DNA of 64,000 bases from CAG-791 sp000431495 (GCA_052117605.1 JBQKIT010000015.1); one strand, 5' to 3'. Positions 34,977 through 44,977 are shown, counted from the first letter of the stretch. The notes: generated from the letters alone by a model not told the origin. Translations and numbers: made by a program.

Positions 34977-37511
34977 TCAGGAGCGAAGCTCGATGTTCAG
35001 CTCTTCCAGACCATTCAGAATCTTCTTCATGGTCTTATCCACTTCCTCGGTCTCCAGCGTGCGGTCCTTGTGGCGGAAGGTCAGGCTGTAGGCCATGGAC
35101 TTGCATCCGGGCTTCACCTGAGCGCCCTCATAGAGATCGAACAGACGATAGGATTCCAGAAGCTTTCCGCCTCGCTGCTCAATGACCTCCTCGATCTCGC
35201 CCGCAGAAACCTCCTTCGGGACAACCATGGAAATGTCACGGCTCATTGCAGGGAACTTCGCAATGCCCTCGTAGTGGTGCGCAAAGGATGCCTTCTCCAG
35301 AACACTCTTCAGATCGATGCACGCGATGTATACGCGGTCGTTCATACCGTAGGCCCTGGCAACGGTCGGATGAACCTCTCCCATGTAGCCGATCACGGTG
35401 TGAACCGGTGCTCCCTTCGGGCCGCCGTGCGGATTCGAGAGAACAATCAGGGCCTGCCGTCCGGGATGCAGGAAATTCTTCCCGGCATCCGGATCGCACA
35501 CAACCTTTTCCGAAACGCCTGCAGTGGTCAGAAAATCCTCCACAACACCCTTTAAGGTGAAGAAGTTTCCTTCTCCGTAGAAGCCAAGCGTCAGCTGCGG
35601 TCTCTCATCGGGATAGCCAACAAGCGGAAGCTCCTTCGCAAGATAGATCTTTCCGAGGTCAAACAGCTTCACGTCCTTGTTCCTGCGCGCATAGTTCGTG
35701 GACAGCGAGGTCAGAATCGAGCTCACCATCTGCGTGCGCATGATGGAGAAATCCTCTCCCAGAGGATTCGAAATCCGGATGGCCTGACGCTCTGCGTCAT
35801 CGGCATCCAGACGAAGCGTATCAAATACCTTCGGGCTCTCGAAGGAGAACGTCTCCGATTCGGAATAGCCGTAATCCATGGCAACCGTTCTGGCAAGATC
35901 CTGCAGCTTCATCATCGGCTGAAGGCCGCCTACGGTTGCAGAGCTTGCAGGGAGCGTGGACGGAACCTTGTCATAGCCGTCAAAGCGTGCCGCTTCCTCT
36001 GCGATGTCGCACATTGCACGAAGATCCTGACGGAAGGACGGGATCACAAGCTCCCCTGCCTGCTCATCATAAACAAGCTCTTCTTTCCGGAAAATATCCA
36101 GCATTCTCTCCTTTGTATAGGAGGTGCCAAGGTAAGCGTTGATCTTCTCCGGCTCGAACTTTATCCTGCGAAGAGCCGGCAGCTCCTCATGTACGTCCAC
36201 ATAGCTCTTTGCCACCGTGCCGCAGCCAAGCTCTTCCATCAGCTGGCAGGCACGATTCATTGCTTCCAGTGCATTGTACGGATCCAGTCCCTTTTCAAAT
36301 ATCGCAGATGCCTCGGTGCGGATTCCGATTCTCTTGGAGGCCTTGCGGATGTTGGTTCCGTTGAAGGTTGCCGCCTCGAAAAGAACGGTATGTACGTTCT
36401 CCGTGATCATGGAATCCTCGCCGCCCATGATGCCGGCGATGCCAACTGCGCGGTCTGCGTCATTGATCATCAGGACATCGCGGTCAAGCTTCCTCTCCTG
36501 TCCGTCCAGCGTCACAAAGGTGTCCCCGTCGTTCGCACGGCGGACAATAATTCTGCCTCCGTGGATGGTATCGAAATCATACGCATGCATCGGCTGGCCG
36601 TATTCCATCATGACAAAATTGGTGATATCCACCAGATTGTTGATGGGGCGGATGCCGAAGTTTGCAAGTCTTCTCTGCATCCAGCGCGGGCTCTCGCCGA
36701 GCTTTACGTTCGTGCAGATTGCTGCTACGTAGCGCGTGCAGAGGTTCTTGTCCTCGATCGTGACATCCACGTAATCCGAGGTGTCCTTTGCTCCCTCATG
36801 CTTTACCGAAACAACCGGAGGAACAAAGGGCTTGTCAAAGGTTACCGCCGCTTCTCTTGCAATTCCGAGAATGGAATAGCAGTCCACGCGGTTGGAGGTA
36901 ATCTCATATTCAAAATTCGTATCATGAAGGCCGAGCGCTTCGATCGCATCTGCGCCGAGAGTAAGCTCTGCCTCCTGCTCCTTCGGGAAAACATAAATGC
37001 CATTCTCCGGAGCCTCCGGATACATGTCTCCGGTTGCGCCAAGCTCTTCGATTCCGCACATCATGCCGACGCTCGGAAGTCCGCGCATTTTGCCGGCCTT
37101 GATCTTAATGCCATCCTCCGGCAGCGGACCGCCGTCATGACCGCCGGCAACCTTTCCGCCGTTTAAGCAGGTCGGAACCAGATCCGAGAGCTTCAGGTTC
37201 TGAGCGCCGGTCACGATCTGAATGCAGTTTACGGTCTCTTCTCCGTGTGCAGGAAGGCCGTCATTTTCTTCATTGTAGCCATTCTCCGCATAGGCAGCTC
37301 CGATGTTCACCCTGCAAACCCAGAGGTGATCCGCATCGGGATGCTTCTCCATGGCCTCCACGCGGCCGACAACAATTTTCTCACAGTTGTGATCCAGATT
37401 CTTCCAGTTCTCTACCTTCGTTCCCGAAAGAGTCATCCGGTCATAATATTCCTTGTCCGTGCAGTCAAGCTCCGGAACGTAATCCTTAATCCATGAAATC
37501 GGTGTATTCAT
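34977..37511 (-). CDS. pheT: Phenylalanine-tRNA ligase beta subunit
   Basis: The 844-residue beta chain of the tetrameric synthetase. It begins MNTPISWIKDYVPEL, has an EMAP-type tRNA-binding domain near the N-terminus, B3/B4 editing domain, B5 domain (TNFVMMEYGQPMHAYD), a catalytic-like fold and a ferredoxin-like anticodon domain at the C-terminus (FPAMSRDISMVVP). Slightly longer than usual because of an insert of about 30 residues around 65-95. It follows pheS by 41 bases. Confidence 0.97.
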   Translation of the reverse strand: MNTPISWIKDYVPELDCTDKEYYDRMTLSGTKVENWKNLDHNCEKIVVGRVEAMEKHPDADHLWVCRVNIGAAYAENGYNEENDGLPAHGEETVNCIQIVTGAQNLKLSDLVPTCLNGGKVAGGHDGGPLPEDGIKIKAGKMRGLPSVGMMCGIEELGATGDMYPEAPENGIYVFPKEQEAELTLGADAIEALGLHDTNFEYEITSNRVDCYSILGIAREAAVTFDKPFVPPVVSVKHEGAKDTSDYVDVTIEDKNLCTRYVAAICTNVKLGESPRWMQRRLANFGIRPINNLVDITNFVMMEYGQPMHAYDFDTIHGGRIIVRRANDGDTFVTLDGQERKLDRDVLMINDADRAVGIAGIMGGEDSMITENVHTVLFEAATFNGTNIRKASKRIGIRTEASAIFEKGLDPYNALEAMNRACQLMEELGCGTVAKSYVDVHEELPALRRIKFEPEKINAYLGTSYTKERMLDIFRKEELVYDEQAGELVIPSFRQDLRAMCDIAEEAARFDGYDKVPSTLPASSATVGGLQPMMKLQDLARTVAMDYGYSESETFSFESPKVFDTLRLDADDAERQAIRISNPLGEDFSIMRTQMVSSILTSLSTNYARRNKDVKLFDLGKIYLAKELPLVGYPDERPQLTLGFYGEGNFFTLKGVVEDFLTTAGVSEKVVCDPDAGKNFLHPGRQALIVLSNPHGGPKGAPVHTVIGYMGEVHPTVARAYGMNDRVYIACIDLKSVLEKASFAHHYEGIAKFPAMSRDISMVVPKEVSAGEIEEVIEQRGGKLLESYRLFDLYEGAQVKPGCKSMAYSLTFRHKDRTLETEEVDKTMKKILNGLEELNIELRS

Positions 37512-37552
37512 TAGCCATTCTCTCCTTCTTCCGATCAGAATCCATTCTCTGC

Positions 37553-38575
37553 TCAGAACTGATCAATAAAGCGCTTATCATTCTCATAAAGAAGGCGCAT
37601 GTCATCAATTTCATATTTCAGCAGAGCGATACGCTCAAGGCCTACACCGAACGCGAAGCCGGAATATACCTCCGGATCAATGCCGCTCATCTCCAGAACG
37701 TGCGGATGTACCATGCCGCAGCCGAGAATCTCAATCCAGCCCTCGTTCTTGCAGAAGCTGCAGCCCTTGCCGCCGCACTTGAAGCAGGAAACGTCCATCT
37801 CTGCGGACGGCTCCGTGAACGGGAAGTGATGGGGGCGGAAACGGACCTTGGTGTCCTCGCCGAAGATGGCCTTTGCGAACTCCGCAAGAGTCCCCTTCAG
37901 GTCAGCAAACGTAATTCCCTTGTCCAGAACAAGGCCTTCCACCTGATGGAAAACAGGGCTGTGCGTCGCATCTACTTCATCTGCACGGTATACGCGTCCG
38001 GGTGCAATCATGCGGACCGGGATATGTCCCTTCTCCATCTCATGAATCTGCGTGCCGGAGGTCTGCGTGCGAAGAAGCATCTCTCCGCCTATGTAAAAGG
38101 TATCCTGCTCGTCCTTTGCAGGATGATCTGCCGGAATGTTCAGAGCCTCGAAGTTATAATAATCCTTCTCGATTTCCGGTCCGTCGACCACCTCATAGCC
38201 CATGCCGATAAAGACCTCTTCGATCTCACGAAGCGCTACGGTGTTGGGATGAAGATGACCTCTCGTCTCCTTCTTCGCAGGAAGGGTCACATCGATCTTC
38301 TCTGCCTTCAGGCGCTCTGCAAGGAGCTTTTCTTCGATTTCCTTCTGATGCTGGCTGATGGCCTCCTCGATGCGGACGCGGGTCTCATTGACCATCTGTC
38401 CGACCTTCGGGCGATCCTGTGCCGCAACATCCTTCATTCCCTTCAGAATACCGGTGAGCTGTCCCTTTTTGCCAAGAAAATCAACCTTGATCTGATTGAT
38501 TTCTTCCGGAGAAAACGCCTTCTCCAGACGTTCATGTGCCTCCTGCCGGATCCGTTCCAGATCTTCCTGTATCAT
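37553..38575 (-). CDS. pheS: Phenylalanine-tRNA ligase alpha subunit
   Basis: The 340-residue catalytic subunit: an N-terminal coiled coil (to about 90), then the class II synthetase core with motif 2 (HPVFHQVEGLVLD region) and motif 3 (GFAFGVGLERIALLKY). The ATG at 38575 is preferred over 38608 because AGGAG lies 8 bases upstream and MIQEDLERI aligns with homologues. No T-box leader is visible in the short upstream region. Confidence 0.97.
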   Translation of the reverse strand: MIQEDLERIRQEAHERLEKAFSPEEINQIKVDFLGKKGQLTGILKGMKDVAAQDRPKVGQMVNETRVRIEEAISQHQKEIEEKLLAERLKAEKIDVTLPAKKETRGHLHPNTVALREIEEVFIGMGYEVVDGPEIEKDYYNFEALNIPADHPAKDEQDTFYIGGEMLLRTQTSGTQIHEMEKGHIPVRMIAPGRVYRADEVDATHSPVFHQVEGLVLDKGITFADLKGTLAEFAKAIFGEDTKVRFRPHHFPFTEPSAEMDVSCFKCGGKGCSFCKNEGWIEILGCGMVHPHVLEMSGIDPEVYSGFAFGVGLERIALLKYEIDDMRLLYENDKRFIDQF

Positions 38576-38628
38576 ATATCGTTCTCCTATCCTTGATCTA
38601 ACTGTCAAAGTCTTTACACACAGAGTTT

Positions 38629-38657
38629 ATTATACATGTCTGTGCTCTTTTTGCCAC
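38629..38657 (-). promoter_or_regulatory. Candidate promoter of pheST
   Basis: On the minus strand a perfect TATAAT (38629-38634) is preceded 17 bases earlier by GTGGCA (38652-38657), four of six matches to TTGACA. It sits between the upstream terminator and pheS, as expected for an independent transcript. Confidence 0.55.
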
Positions 38658-38659
38658 TA

Positions 38660-38715
38660 AAAAATACGCAGCAGCCCTGCCCGCGGGTTCCGGAACCCGC
38701 GGGAAGGGCTGCTGC
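38660..38715 (-). terminator. Strong intrinsic terminator after the GGDEF/EAL gene
   Basis: CGCAGCAGCCCTGCCCGCGG and its complement around TTCCGGAA form an almost perfect palindrome at 38667-38715 (about 24-base stem, one mismatch), followed on the minus strand by a T run at 38660-38664. A diverged copy of its right side (GCTGCTGCGCCTGTTCTCTC) follows at about 38746. Confidence 0.85.
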
Positions 38716-38762
38716 GCCTGTTCTCTCATTCTGCTCCGGGCAAAGCTGCTGCGCCTGTTCTC

Positions 38763-40460
38763 TCATCCGACCTCTGCGTATCCGCACTCCAGTCTCCGAA
38801 CAAAATCGTTCTCCGGAAGCGGCCGGTCGAAGATATATCCCTGCACAACCTCGCACCCGGCATCCTCCAGGTACTTCAGCTGCGACTTCGTCTCAACGCC
38901 TTCTACCACCGTCTTTTTCTTCAGGAGCTTCATCATCTGAATCATGCTGCAGAACATGACGACGTCCTTCTCCTTCTCCGGATAGTCGATCTCCAGCGGA
39001 ATAAACGAGCGGTCTATTTTGATGACGTTCATGTCCACCTTTTTGATCAGATTCAGAGAGGAAAAGCCGGTGCCGAAATCATCCATGGAGGTTCCGATTC
39101 CGTTCTGCTTCAGACCCTCCACCAGCTGCATCATCTTCTCATAGTCCTGATAGTCCTCGCTCTCCGTAAGCTCGATCTCCAGATAACTATGATCCAGCCC
39201 GTAACGATCAATCACCGTCACGATCTTCTGAACAAGGTTTTCCTCCTCCATGTGCCTTCGGGAGAAATTCACGGAGATGCACAGAGGTTCTTTCCCACTG
39301 TCGATGCGCCTTCGCAGGAACTGGCATGTTTTCTCCAGCACATAGTAGTCAAGCTGGCAGATGCTGCCCTCCTCTTCCAGAATCGGAACAAACGCACCGG
39401 GAGAAATCAGCTGTCCCTGATGCAGCCACCGAACAAGTGCCTCCGCTCCGCAGATGGAACGATCCCGAAGCGCCACCTTCGGCTGATAGAAAACCACAAA
39501 TTCTCCCGCCGAAAGCGCGGGCTTGAACAGGGAAATGATGCTCTGCCGTTTCATCACCTCCTGCTGCACTTCCTCGGAAAAACGTACAACCGAGCCGGCT
39601 CCCTTGTGCCTTGCTGCCTGATAGGCAACGCTGCAGATCGCCAGGGCATCCGTCGGCTCCTGAATCTCATCCAGGGAACCATAGCCGGCAGTCATCCCAA
39701 ACTGAAACTCCGTCTGCTCTCCCCTGAAGACATAGGTGAGATGAAAATCTCCAAGTGTCTGAAACAGAAACCGAAGCCTTGCGCTGTCTGTTATGAAGAC
39801 AAAATTATCTCCGCCCAGTCTTGCAATGCAGTCCTCCGGATTCAGAAGACTCTTTACCTTGTTTGCATACTCCCAGAGGACCTTGTCCCCTTCGGAATAA
39901 GACAGAAGCTTATTTACATATTTGAAATTGTGGATATTGAGCATCACAACGCTTCGGTTCTTCAGAGCATGCTCCGACAGCTTTTTCTCCACGTATTTCA
40001 GAAATGCTTCCGGGGAAGCGACACCCGTACTCATATCGGTTTGAAGTGCCCGCAGCAGAAGTGCCTCCATCTGCATGCGGCTGAAGCGGTGAAAAATCTC
40101 CCGCAGGAACAGGAAAAGAGTTTCCTGCTCCTCCTCGGTAAACCTCTTTTCGATTCCCGCAAGAGGCCAGACCGTCTGAACCGCCTGTCCGCCATCTGCA
40201 ATCGGAATGGTCAGGGAGCAGGCCTCTCCGAGCTTCTCCGCCGGGTCACTTTCATACAAAAGGATGGTTTCCTGCTCTCCTTCCGGCCGCAGCCTGTTCC
40301 TGGGCGCCTGTACACAGGCTTCCACCCTTCCAATCGGAATGTATTTCGCAAGAACCGCGATCGCCTTTCCGCAATTGCCCGACACCTCCGCCAATCCGCT
40401 TCCCTCAAGGTTCAGGTAATCGAAAAAAGTATGAACTTCCTTCCATGGCAATGCGGTCAT
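38763..40460 (-). CDS. Degenerate GGDEF plus EAL protein (c-di-GMP phosphodiesterase)
   Basis: The 565-residue protein has an N-terminal GAF-like sensor (about 1-130), a GGDEF domain (about 135-295) and an EAL domain (about 305-560). The cyclase signature is GGDNF (216-220) rather than GGDEF, so synthesis is unlikely. The EAL domain keeps EALVRW (340), NFSRRHM, EIELTES, DDFGTGFSSL and the lysine of KIDRSF, so it probably breaks c-di-GMP. No membrane span is seen. Such proteins link surface behaviour to signals; the target here is unknown. It has its own strong terminator. The 40461-40652 gap shows nothing clear. Confidence 0.9.
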   Translation of the reverse strand: MTALPWKEVHTFFDYLNLEGSGLAEVSGNCGKAIAVLAKYIPIGRVEACVQAPRNRLRPEGEQETILLYESDPAEKLGEACSLTIPIADGGQAVQTVWPLAGIEKRFTEEEQETLFLFLREIFHRFSRMQMEALLLRALQTDMSTGVASPEAFLKYVEKKLSEHALKNRSVVMLNIHNFKYVNKLLSYSEGDKVLWEYANKVKSLLNPEDCIARLGGDNFVFITDSARLRFLFQTLGDFHLTYVFRGEQTEFQFGMTAGYGSLDEIQEPTDALAICSVAYQAARHKGAGSVVRFSEEVQQEVMKRQSIISLFKPALSAGEFVVFYQPKVALRDRSICGAEALVRWLHQGQLISPGAFVPILEEEGSICQLDYYVLEKTCQFLRRRIDSGKEPLCISVNFSRRHMEEENLVQKIVTVIDRYGLDHSYLEIELTESEDYQDYEKMMQLVEGLKQNGIGTSMDDFGTGFSSLNLIKKVDMNVIKIDRSFIPLEIDYPEKEKDVVMFCSMIQMMKLLKKKTVVEGVETKSQLKYLEDAGCEVVQGYIFDRPLPENDFVRRLECGYAEVG

Positions 40461-40652
40461 AGCGGTCCTTTCCGATGCTCCTTTTCCGTTCCGTCTGCAG
40501 GCGCCGGCTTTCCATGCGTCTGCAGGCTCAATCGATTTCGATACACAGTCAAAATATCATATCTTTTCCCGGTTCGAAAGGGACTTCTTCCCGGATTTGA
40601 AAAATGATGTGGAATCCGATTGTTTTTATGATTTCACAGGATCAGAAATCTG

Positions 40653-41303
40653 CTATTTAATAATTCTCCGCACCTTTCCTTTGATGCGCTGCAATGCATT
40701 GTCCGTGGACTTCGGATCCTTCCCCAGGATCCCGGCAATCTGAACATAGTCCAGATCTGCAAGATACAAATCCAGCACCTCCCTCTCCAGAGGGCTCAGC
40801 ACTTTCCGAATATTCTCTCTCAGCAGTCGGGCGCTCTCCTCGGAGATGTAGCACGTCTCCGGATCTGCGTCCTCCGAAGCAAGAAGATCCAGGAGGGTGT
40901 TCTTCCCGCCTTGTCCCCAGCCTTCTGCAGACGAAGTCCTGCTCTCACCGTTCGAGAGCTCCGCATCATAGGAAATCGCCGTATTGAGCACCTGATGCTT
41001 CTTTCTTCCGGCTCTCTCCACCGCGGTACAGAGCTGTCTTGAAATGCAGAGCGCCGCAAAGGTCGCAAAGGAAGCCTCTTTTTCGGGATCATAATCCCGG
41101 AGAGCCTTGAACAGTCCCAGCATTCCCTCCTGAATCAGGTCATCCGAATCTCCGAAATCCGGCAGGCGGAACGCCCTTGCCTTGCTTCGCACAAGGCCCT
41201 TATATTTTTCCATAAGAAAATCAGTCGCGGCTGTATCCCCTCCGCGACTGAATTCAATCAGCTGATCATCTGTGCAGTTGTTGTAACAGGAATCCTTCTG
41301 CAT
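40653..41303 (-). CDS. sigH: RNA polymerase sigma-H factor (SigH-like)
   Basis: A 216-residue sigma-70 family factor with region 2 (LVRSKARAFRLPDFGDSDDL, QEGMLGLFKALRDYD) and region 4 (LSPLEREVLDLYLADLDYVQ followed by the recognition helix). Its place right after rlmB is the conserved site of sigH in Firmicutes, where it starts early sporulation and stationary-phase genes. There is a spacer rich in Gly and Ser between regions 2 and 4 (about 125-150). ATG 41303 has GGAAAGGAAGC upstream; a longer frame to 41444 would overlap rlmB. A spore-forming ancestry is implied. Confidence 0.88.
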   Translation of the reverse strand: MQKDSCYNNCTDDQLIEFSRGGDTAATDFLMEKYKGLVRSKARAFRLPDFGDSDDLIQEGMLGLFKALRDYDPEKEASFATFAALCISRQLCTAVERAGRKKHQVLNTAISYDAELSNGESRTSSAEGWGQGGKNTLLDLLASEDADPETCYISEESARLLRENIRKVLSPLEREVLDLYLADLDYVQIAGILGKDPKSTDNALQRIKGKVRRIIK

Positions 41304-41335
41304 GCTTCCTTTCCGGCGCATCACATCCCGCTTCC

Positions 41336-42268
41336 TTACATCTCCCGCTGCCGCAGAATCTCGTAGGACAGAACGCCCATGGCAACCGATGCATTCAGGG
41401 AGTTGATCTGTCCCTTCTGCGGAATCGATGCAACAATGTCGCACTTTTCCTTCACAAGACGGGAAACGCCGCTTCCCTCATTGCCGATGACAAGACCGAT
41501 GGCTCCCGCGAGATTCAGTCTGGTCATCGGTGTGCCGCCCATATCGGCGCAGACAAACCAGAGTCCGCGCTCCTTCAGCTCATCAATGGTTGCCGACAGA
41601 TTCGTGACCTTGACCACCGGAGTGTAATTGATGGCTCCCGCCGACGCCTTGGCAACCGTTGCGGTCAGGCCAACGGCCCGATCCTTCGGAATGATCACGC
41701 CGTGTGCTCCAACGATATTGGCCGTCCGAATGATGGCACCCAGATTGTGGGGATCTTCAATGTTGTCCAGAAGAATGAAGAAGGGATCCTCATTTCTCTT
41801 CTCCGCAAGAGCAAACAGATCCTCGAGCTCGGAGTAGTGATACGCTGCCAGCACGGCAATGACGCCCTGGTGGCTTCCGGTCTCGGACATCTGATCCAGT
41901 CTTTCTCTCGAAACATACTTGATCGGCGTTCCGGCCTTGGCAGCCTCCCGTTTAATGGTGTTCACCGATCCATCCTGACAGCCGTCAAGCACATACAGGC
42001 GATCCACGGTGCGTCCGCTCCGGAAAGCCTCCGTCACAGCATTCCTTCCTTCGATTCTGCTCTCATTCTCTCCGATGGCAGTGTTGTCATCCAGCTTGTA
42101 GTTGAGATAGGACTTGTTCTGTCCCTGTCCTGCTTTGCCGGTTCCTTTTCCTCTTCTGCGGTTCTTCACCGTTCCGTCCGTCTTTTTCTGGCCCTTTTTG
42201 ATGCCGGCTTCCTTGTCCGCCTGCTGTTTTTCCGCAAATTTACGATTTGATACCTTCCGTTGTTCCAT
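41336..42268 (-). CDS. rlmB: 23S rRNA (guanosine-2'-O)-methyltransferase RlmB
   Basis: A 310-residue SpoU-family enzyme that methylates G2251 of 23S rRNA. The N-terminal 65 residues are Lys/Arg-rich and unconserved, then a substrate-binding domain (RIEGRNAVTEAFRSG), and the knotted SAM domain with NIEDPHNLGAIIRTA, VIPKDRA and GNEGSGVSRLV and SLNASVAMGV. It sits between mrnC and sigH. Confidence 0.94.
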   Translation of the reverse strand: MEQRKVSNRKFAEKQQADKEAGIKKGQKKTDGTVKNRRRGKGTGKAGQGQNKSYLNYKLDDNTAIGENESRIEGRNAVTEAFRSGRTVDRLYVLDGCQDGSVNTIKREAAKAGTPIKYVSRERLDQMSETGSHQGVIAVLAAYHYSELEDLFALAEKRNEDPFFILLDNIEDPHNLGAIIRTANIVGAHGVIIPKDRAVGLTATVAKASAGAINYTPVVKVTNLSATIDELKERGLWFVCADMGGTPMTRLNLAGAIGLVIGNEGSGVSRLVKEKCDIVASIPQKGQINSLNASVAMGVLSYEILRQREM

Positions 42269-42298
42269 GTCTGCCTTTCTGTGTTATCGCTGCTTCGT

Positions 42299-42730
42299 TT
42301 ATCCGATTCCGGCCCGCTCGATTCCCGCCTTTAAAAGCTCCAGAAACCGGGCAGTCTCATCCTTCAGATAGAGATAGCCGCACAATGTCTCCAGCGCTGT
42401 TGCCTTCAGGTACTCCTCCAGCGTCGCATTCTTCGCGTGATGATAGGGATTGGCGTTGCGCCCGCGCCGGTAAATTCTTGCCTCCTCATCTGTGAGGAGC
42501 TCCTGGATGGCGTCGCCGATCCGTGCCTGTGCCTGTGCCGACACATACTTTCTCGTGTCATTGTGAAGCTTCTCCGCCTGACGGTTTCCCTTTGAAATAA
42601 CCATCGTCCGGACAATCAGAGAATATACACCGTCTCCCAGAAATGCCAGAGCAAGCGGTGAATACATTCGGATGTCCGTCTGCTTCTGCGGGAAGCATTC
42701 GAGGATTTCCTCTCTCAGGCCTTTTTCCAT
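42299..42730 (-). CDS. mrnC: Mini-ribonuclease III
   Basis: A 143-residue RNase III domain without the double-stranded-RNA-binding domain; it matures 23S rRNA ends. Motifs are LALAFLGDGVYSL (catalytic Asp) and ATALETLCGYLYL (catalytic Glu). The start overlaps the end of cysS by 16 bases. Confidence 0.93.
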   Translation of the reverse strand: MEKGLREEILECFPQKQTDIRMYSPLALAFLGDGVYSLIVRTMVISKGNRQAEKLHNDTRKYVSAQAQARIGDAIQELLTDEEARIYRRGRNANPYHHAKNATLEEYLKATALETLCGYLYLKDETARFLELLKAGIERAGIG

Positions 42731-44157
42731 TTCACACCATCACGGGTATCTTCCAGAACGATTCCCTTTTCCTTCAGCTCATCCCGGATTGCATCCGCTC
42801 TGGCAAAATCTCTTGCCTTTCTGGCATCCTGACGCTCCTGAATCATCTTCTCTACCCAGGCTGCCTCTTCACCGGAGGTTTCCTGCGTGCGCTCTGCAAT
42901 CAGGCCGAGAACACCGCACAGCTCGTTCAACTCCTTCTTAAGACTCTCCAGGAAGGCTGCGGAGGACTGCTCATTGGATCCGGTATTGATGACCTTTACC
43001 AGGTTGAAAACACCTGCAAGTGCATCTGCCGTATTGAAGTCGTCATCCATGGCAGCTTCAAACTCGCCGCGGCACTTTTCCGCCTCCTGCAGGACCTTCG
43101 TCTCCTCTTCCGAAACCGCCTTTGCTGTCCCGGCTTCGGCCTTTTGGGCCCCTGCGAGCCGGAAATTCAGGTTCTCCATGCAGGTCACGATTCTCTCATA
43201 GGAGGCCTTTGCGGACTCCATCAGCTCTGCAGAGAAGTTCAGAGGGCTCCGGTAGTGCGCACTCAGCATCAGATAGCGCAGAACCTGCGGATCATACTGC
43301 TCATCGATGTCCCGGACCGTCTTGAAGTTTCCGAGAGACTTCGACATCTTATGGTTGTCAATGTTCAGGAATGCATTGTGCATCCAGTAATGAACAAAGG
43401 TCTTTCCGTTGGCACATTCCGACTGCGCGATCTCATTCTCATGGTGAGGGAAAATCAGATCCTCTCCGCCGGCATGAATGTCGATGGTCTCGCCAAGATA
43501 TTTTCTCGACATCACCGAGCACTCAATGTGCCAGCCGGGACGGCCATCGCACCATGGCGACTTCCAGTAGGGCTCTCCGTCCTTTTTCGGCTTCCAGAGA
43601 ACGAAATCCAAAGGATCCCTCTTCTGGTCCTCTCCCGACACGGCAATCCCGCGCATGTTGAACTGAAGATCGTCCAGATTCTTGTGGGAAAGCTTGCCGT
43701 AGTTTGGATCCTGGCGAACCGAGAAGTACACGGTTCCGTCACTCACGACATAAGCAAAGCCCTTGTCAATCAGGCTCTGAATCATGTCAATCATTCCGTC
43801 AATTTCCTGCGTCGCCTGCGGATGCGTGGTCGCGGGCTTCACATTCAGGTCCGCCATATCCTTCCGGCACTCCCTGATATAGCGCTCGGAGATCACCGAG
43901 GAATCGACGCCCTCTTCGTTTGCTTTCTTAATGATCTTGTCATCCACATCGGTAAAATTGGAGACGTAATTGACCTGATATCCCTTGTATTCAAAATACC
44001 GGCGAACCGTATCAAATACGATCATCGGTCTCGCATTTCCGATGTGAATCAGATTGTAAACGGTAGGTCCGCAGACATACATGCTGACCCTTCCCTCTTC
44101 AATCGGCTTGAATTCCTCGAGCCGTTTGGATTCGGTGTTGTAAATTTCAATCCCCAT
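42715..44157 (-). CDS. cysS: Cysteine-tRNA ligase
   Basis: A 480-residue class I synthetase. It has the zinc-site cysteine in MYVCGPTVYN, HIGNARP as the HIGH motif, HAGGEDLIFPHHENE, and KMSKSLGNF. The second ATG (44157) is better spaced from GGAGAGG than the first (44163); both are possible. It is in the conserved order cysE-cysS-mrnC. Confidence 0.97.
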   Translation of the reverse strand: MGIEIYNTESKRLEEFKPIEEGRVSMYVCGPTVYNLIHIGNARPMIVFDTVRRYFEYKGYQVNYVSNFTDVDDKIIKKANEEGVDSSVISERYIRECRKDMADLNVKPATTHPQATQEIDGMIDMIQSLIDKGFAYVVSDGTVYFSVRQDPNYGKLSHKNLDDLQFNMRGIAVSGEDQKRDPLDFVLWKPKKDGEPYWKSPWCDGRPGWHIECSVMSRKYLGETIDIHAGGEDLIFPHHENEIAQSECANGKTFVHYWMHNAFLNIDNHKMSKSLGNFKTVRDIDEQYDPQVLRYLMLSAHYRSPLNFSAELMESAKASYERIVTCMENLNFRLAGAQKAEAGTAKAVSEEETKVLQEAEKCRGEFEAAMDDDFNTADALAGVFNLVKVINTGSNEQSSAAFLESLKKELNELCGVLGLIAERTQETSGEEAAWVEKMIQERQDARKARDFARADAIRDELKEKGIVLEDTRDGVKWKKA

Positions 44158-44215
44158 GGCCATTCCTCTCCGGACTCCGGAAAAGCGGTCTGATGCCGCC
44201 GTTCCCGTCCCGCAT

Positions 44216-44977
44216 TTATGATTTCGCGCGAAGCTCCCGCAGCTCTTCTAGGCACTCCAGAAGCTCCTTCTGAAGACAATCCCGCTGCGCAGCAAGCTTT
44301 CTGCGCTCTGCCTTTTCCTCGCGCAGCTCATTCTCGATTTCGATCAGCCGGTTCGCCAGCGCCGTCTGCCCGCGGTTAAGGCATTCAATATCTGTACGAA
44401 CCGGATCCGGAAAGTGAATCTGGTCCAGAGCGCTGCAGCCATCGAGCGCAGTGCCCTTGTGGAACATCTTCACGATTCTTCCCGGAATGCCGACCACCGT
44501 ACAGTTTGCAGGAACCTCCTGCAGAACCACGCTTCCTGCCGCAATCCGGCAGTTGTCGCCGATCTTGAAGGAGCCAAGAACCTTGGCGCCTGCTCCGACC
44601 AGTACGTTGTTGCCGAGCGTCGGATGACGTTTCCCCTGTTCCTTCCCTGTGCCGCCGAGCGTTACGCCCTGGTAAAGCGTACAGTTATCGCCGATGATGG
44701 TTGTCTCACCGATGACGACCCCGGTCCCGTGATCGATAAAGAGTCCCTTTCCGATCTCAGCACCCGGGTGAATTTCGATTCTGGTCTTTCTGGCGCTTCT
44801 CTGCGAAATCCATCGTGCGCGGAAATAATGCCCCTTCTGATACTGCCTGTGTGCTCTCCGGTACGAGAGTATCGCCCAGAAGCTCGGATAAAGCAGGACC
44901 TCCCAGACGCTGTGAAGCGCAGGGTCCCGGTCCTGTATGATTGCAATTTCTTCTCTGACTGTCTGAATGATCCCCAT
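44216..44977 (-). CDS. cysE: Serine O-acetyltransferase
   Basis: A 253-residue enzyme that acetylates serine for cysteine synthesis. It carries the left-handed beta-helix hexapeptides (IHPGAEIGKGLFIDHGTGVV, then IGETTIIGDNC), GGTGK, and RHPTLGNNVLVGAGAKVLG. Past the family end (about residue 185) there is a coiled-coil extension of about 65 residues rich in Glu and Arg. ATG 44977 follows AAGGAC; upstream frame to 45097 would overlap ispF. Eleven bases separate it from ispF. Confidence 0.93.
   Translation of the reverse strand: MGIIQTVREEIAIIQDRDPALHSVWEVLLYPSFWAILSYRRAHRQYQKGHYFRARWISQRSARKTRIEIHPGAEIGKGLFIDHGTGVVIGETTIIGDNCTLYQGVTLGGTGKEQGKRHPTLGNNVLVGAGAKVLGSFKIGDNCRIAAGSVVLQEVPANCTVVGIPGRIVKMFHKGTALDGCSALDQIHFPDPVRTDIECLNRGQTALANRLIEIENELREEKAERRKLAAQRDCLQKELLECLEELRELRAKS

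Noticed and set aside
38576..38666. T-box leader before pheS
   Set aside because: The space between terminator and start is too short and no T-box consensus (TGGNACCGCG) is seen.
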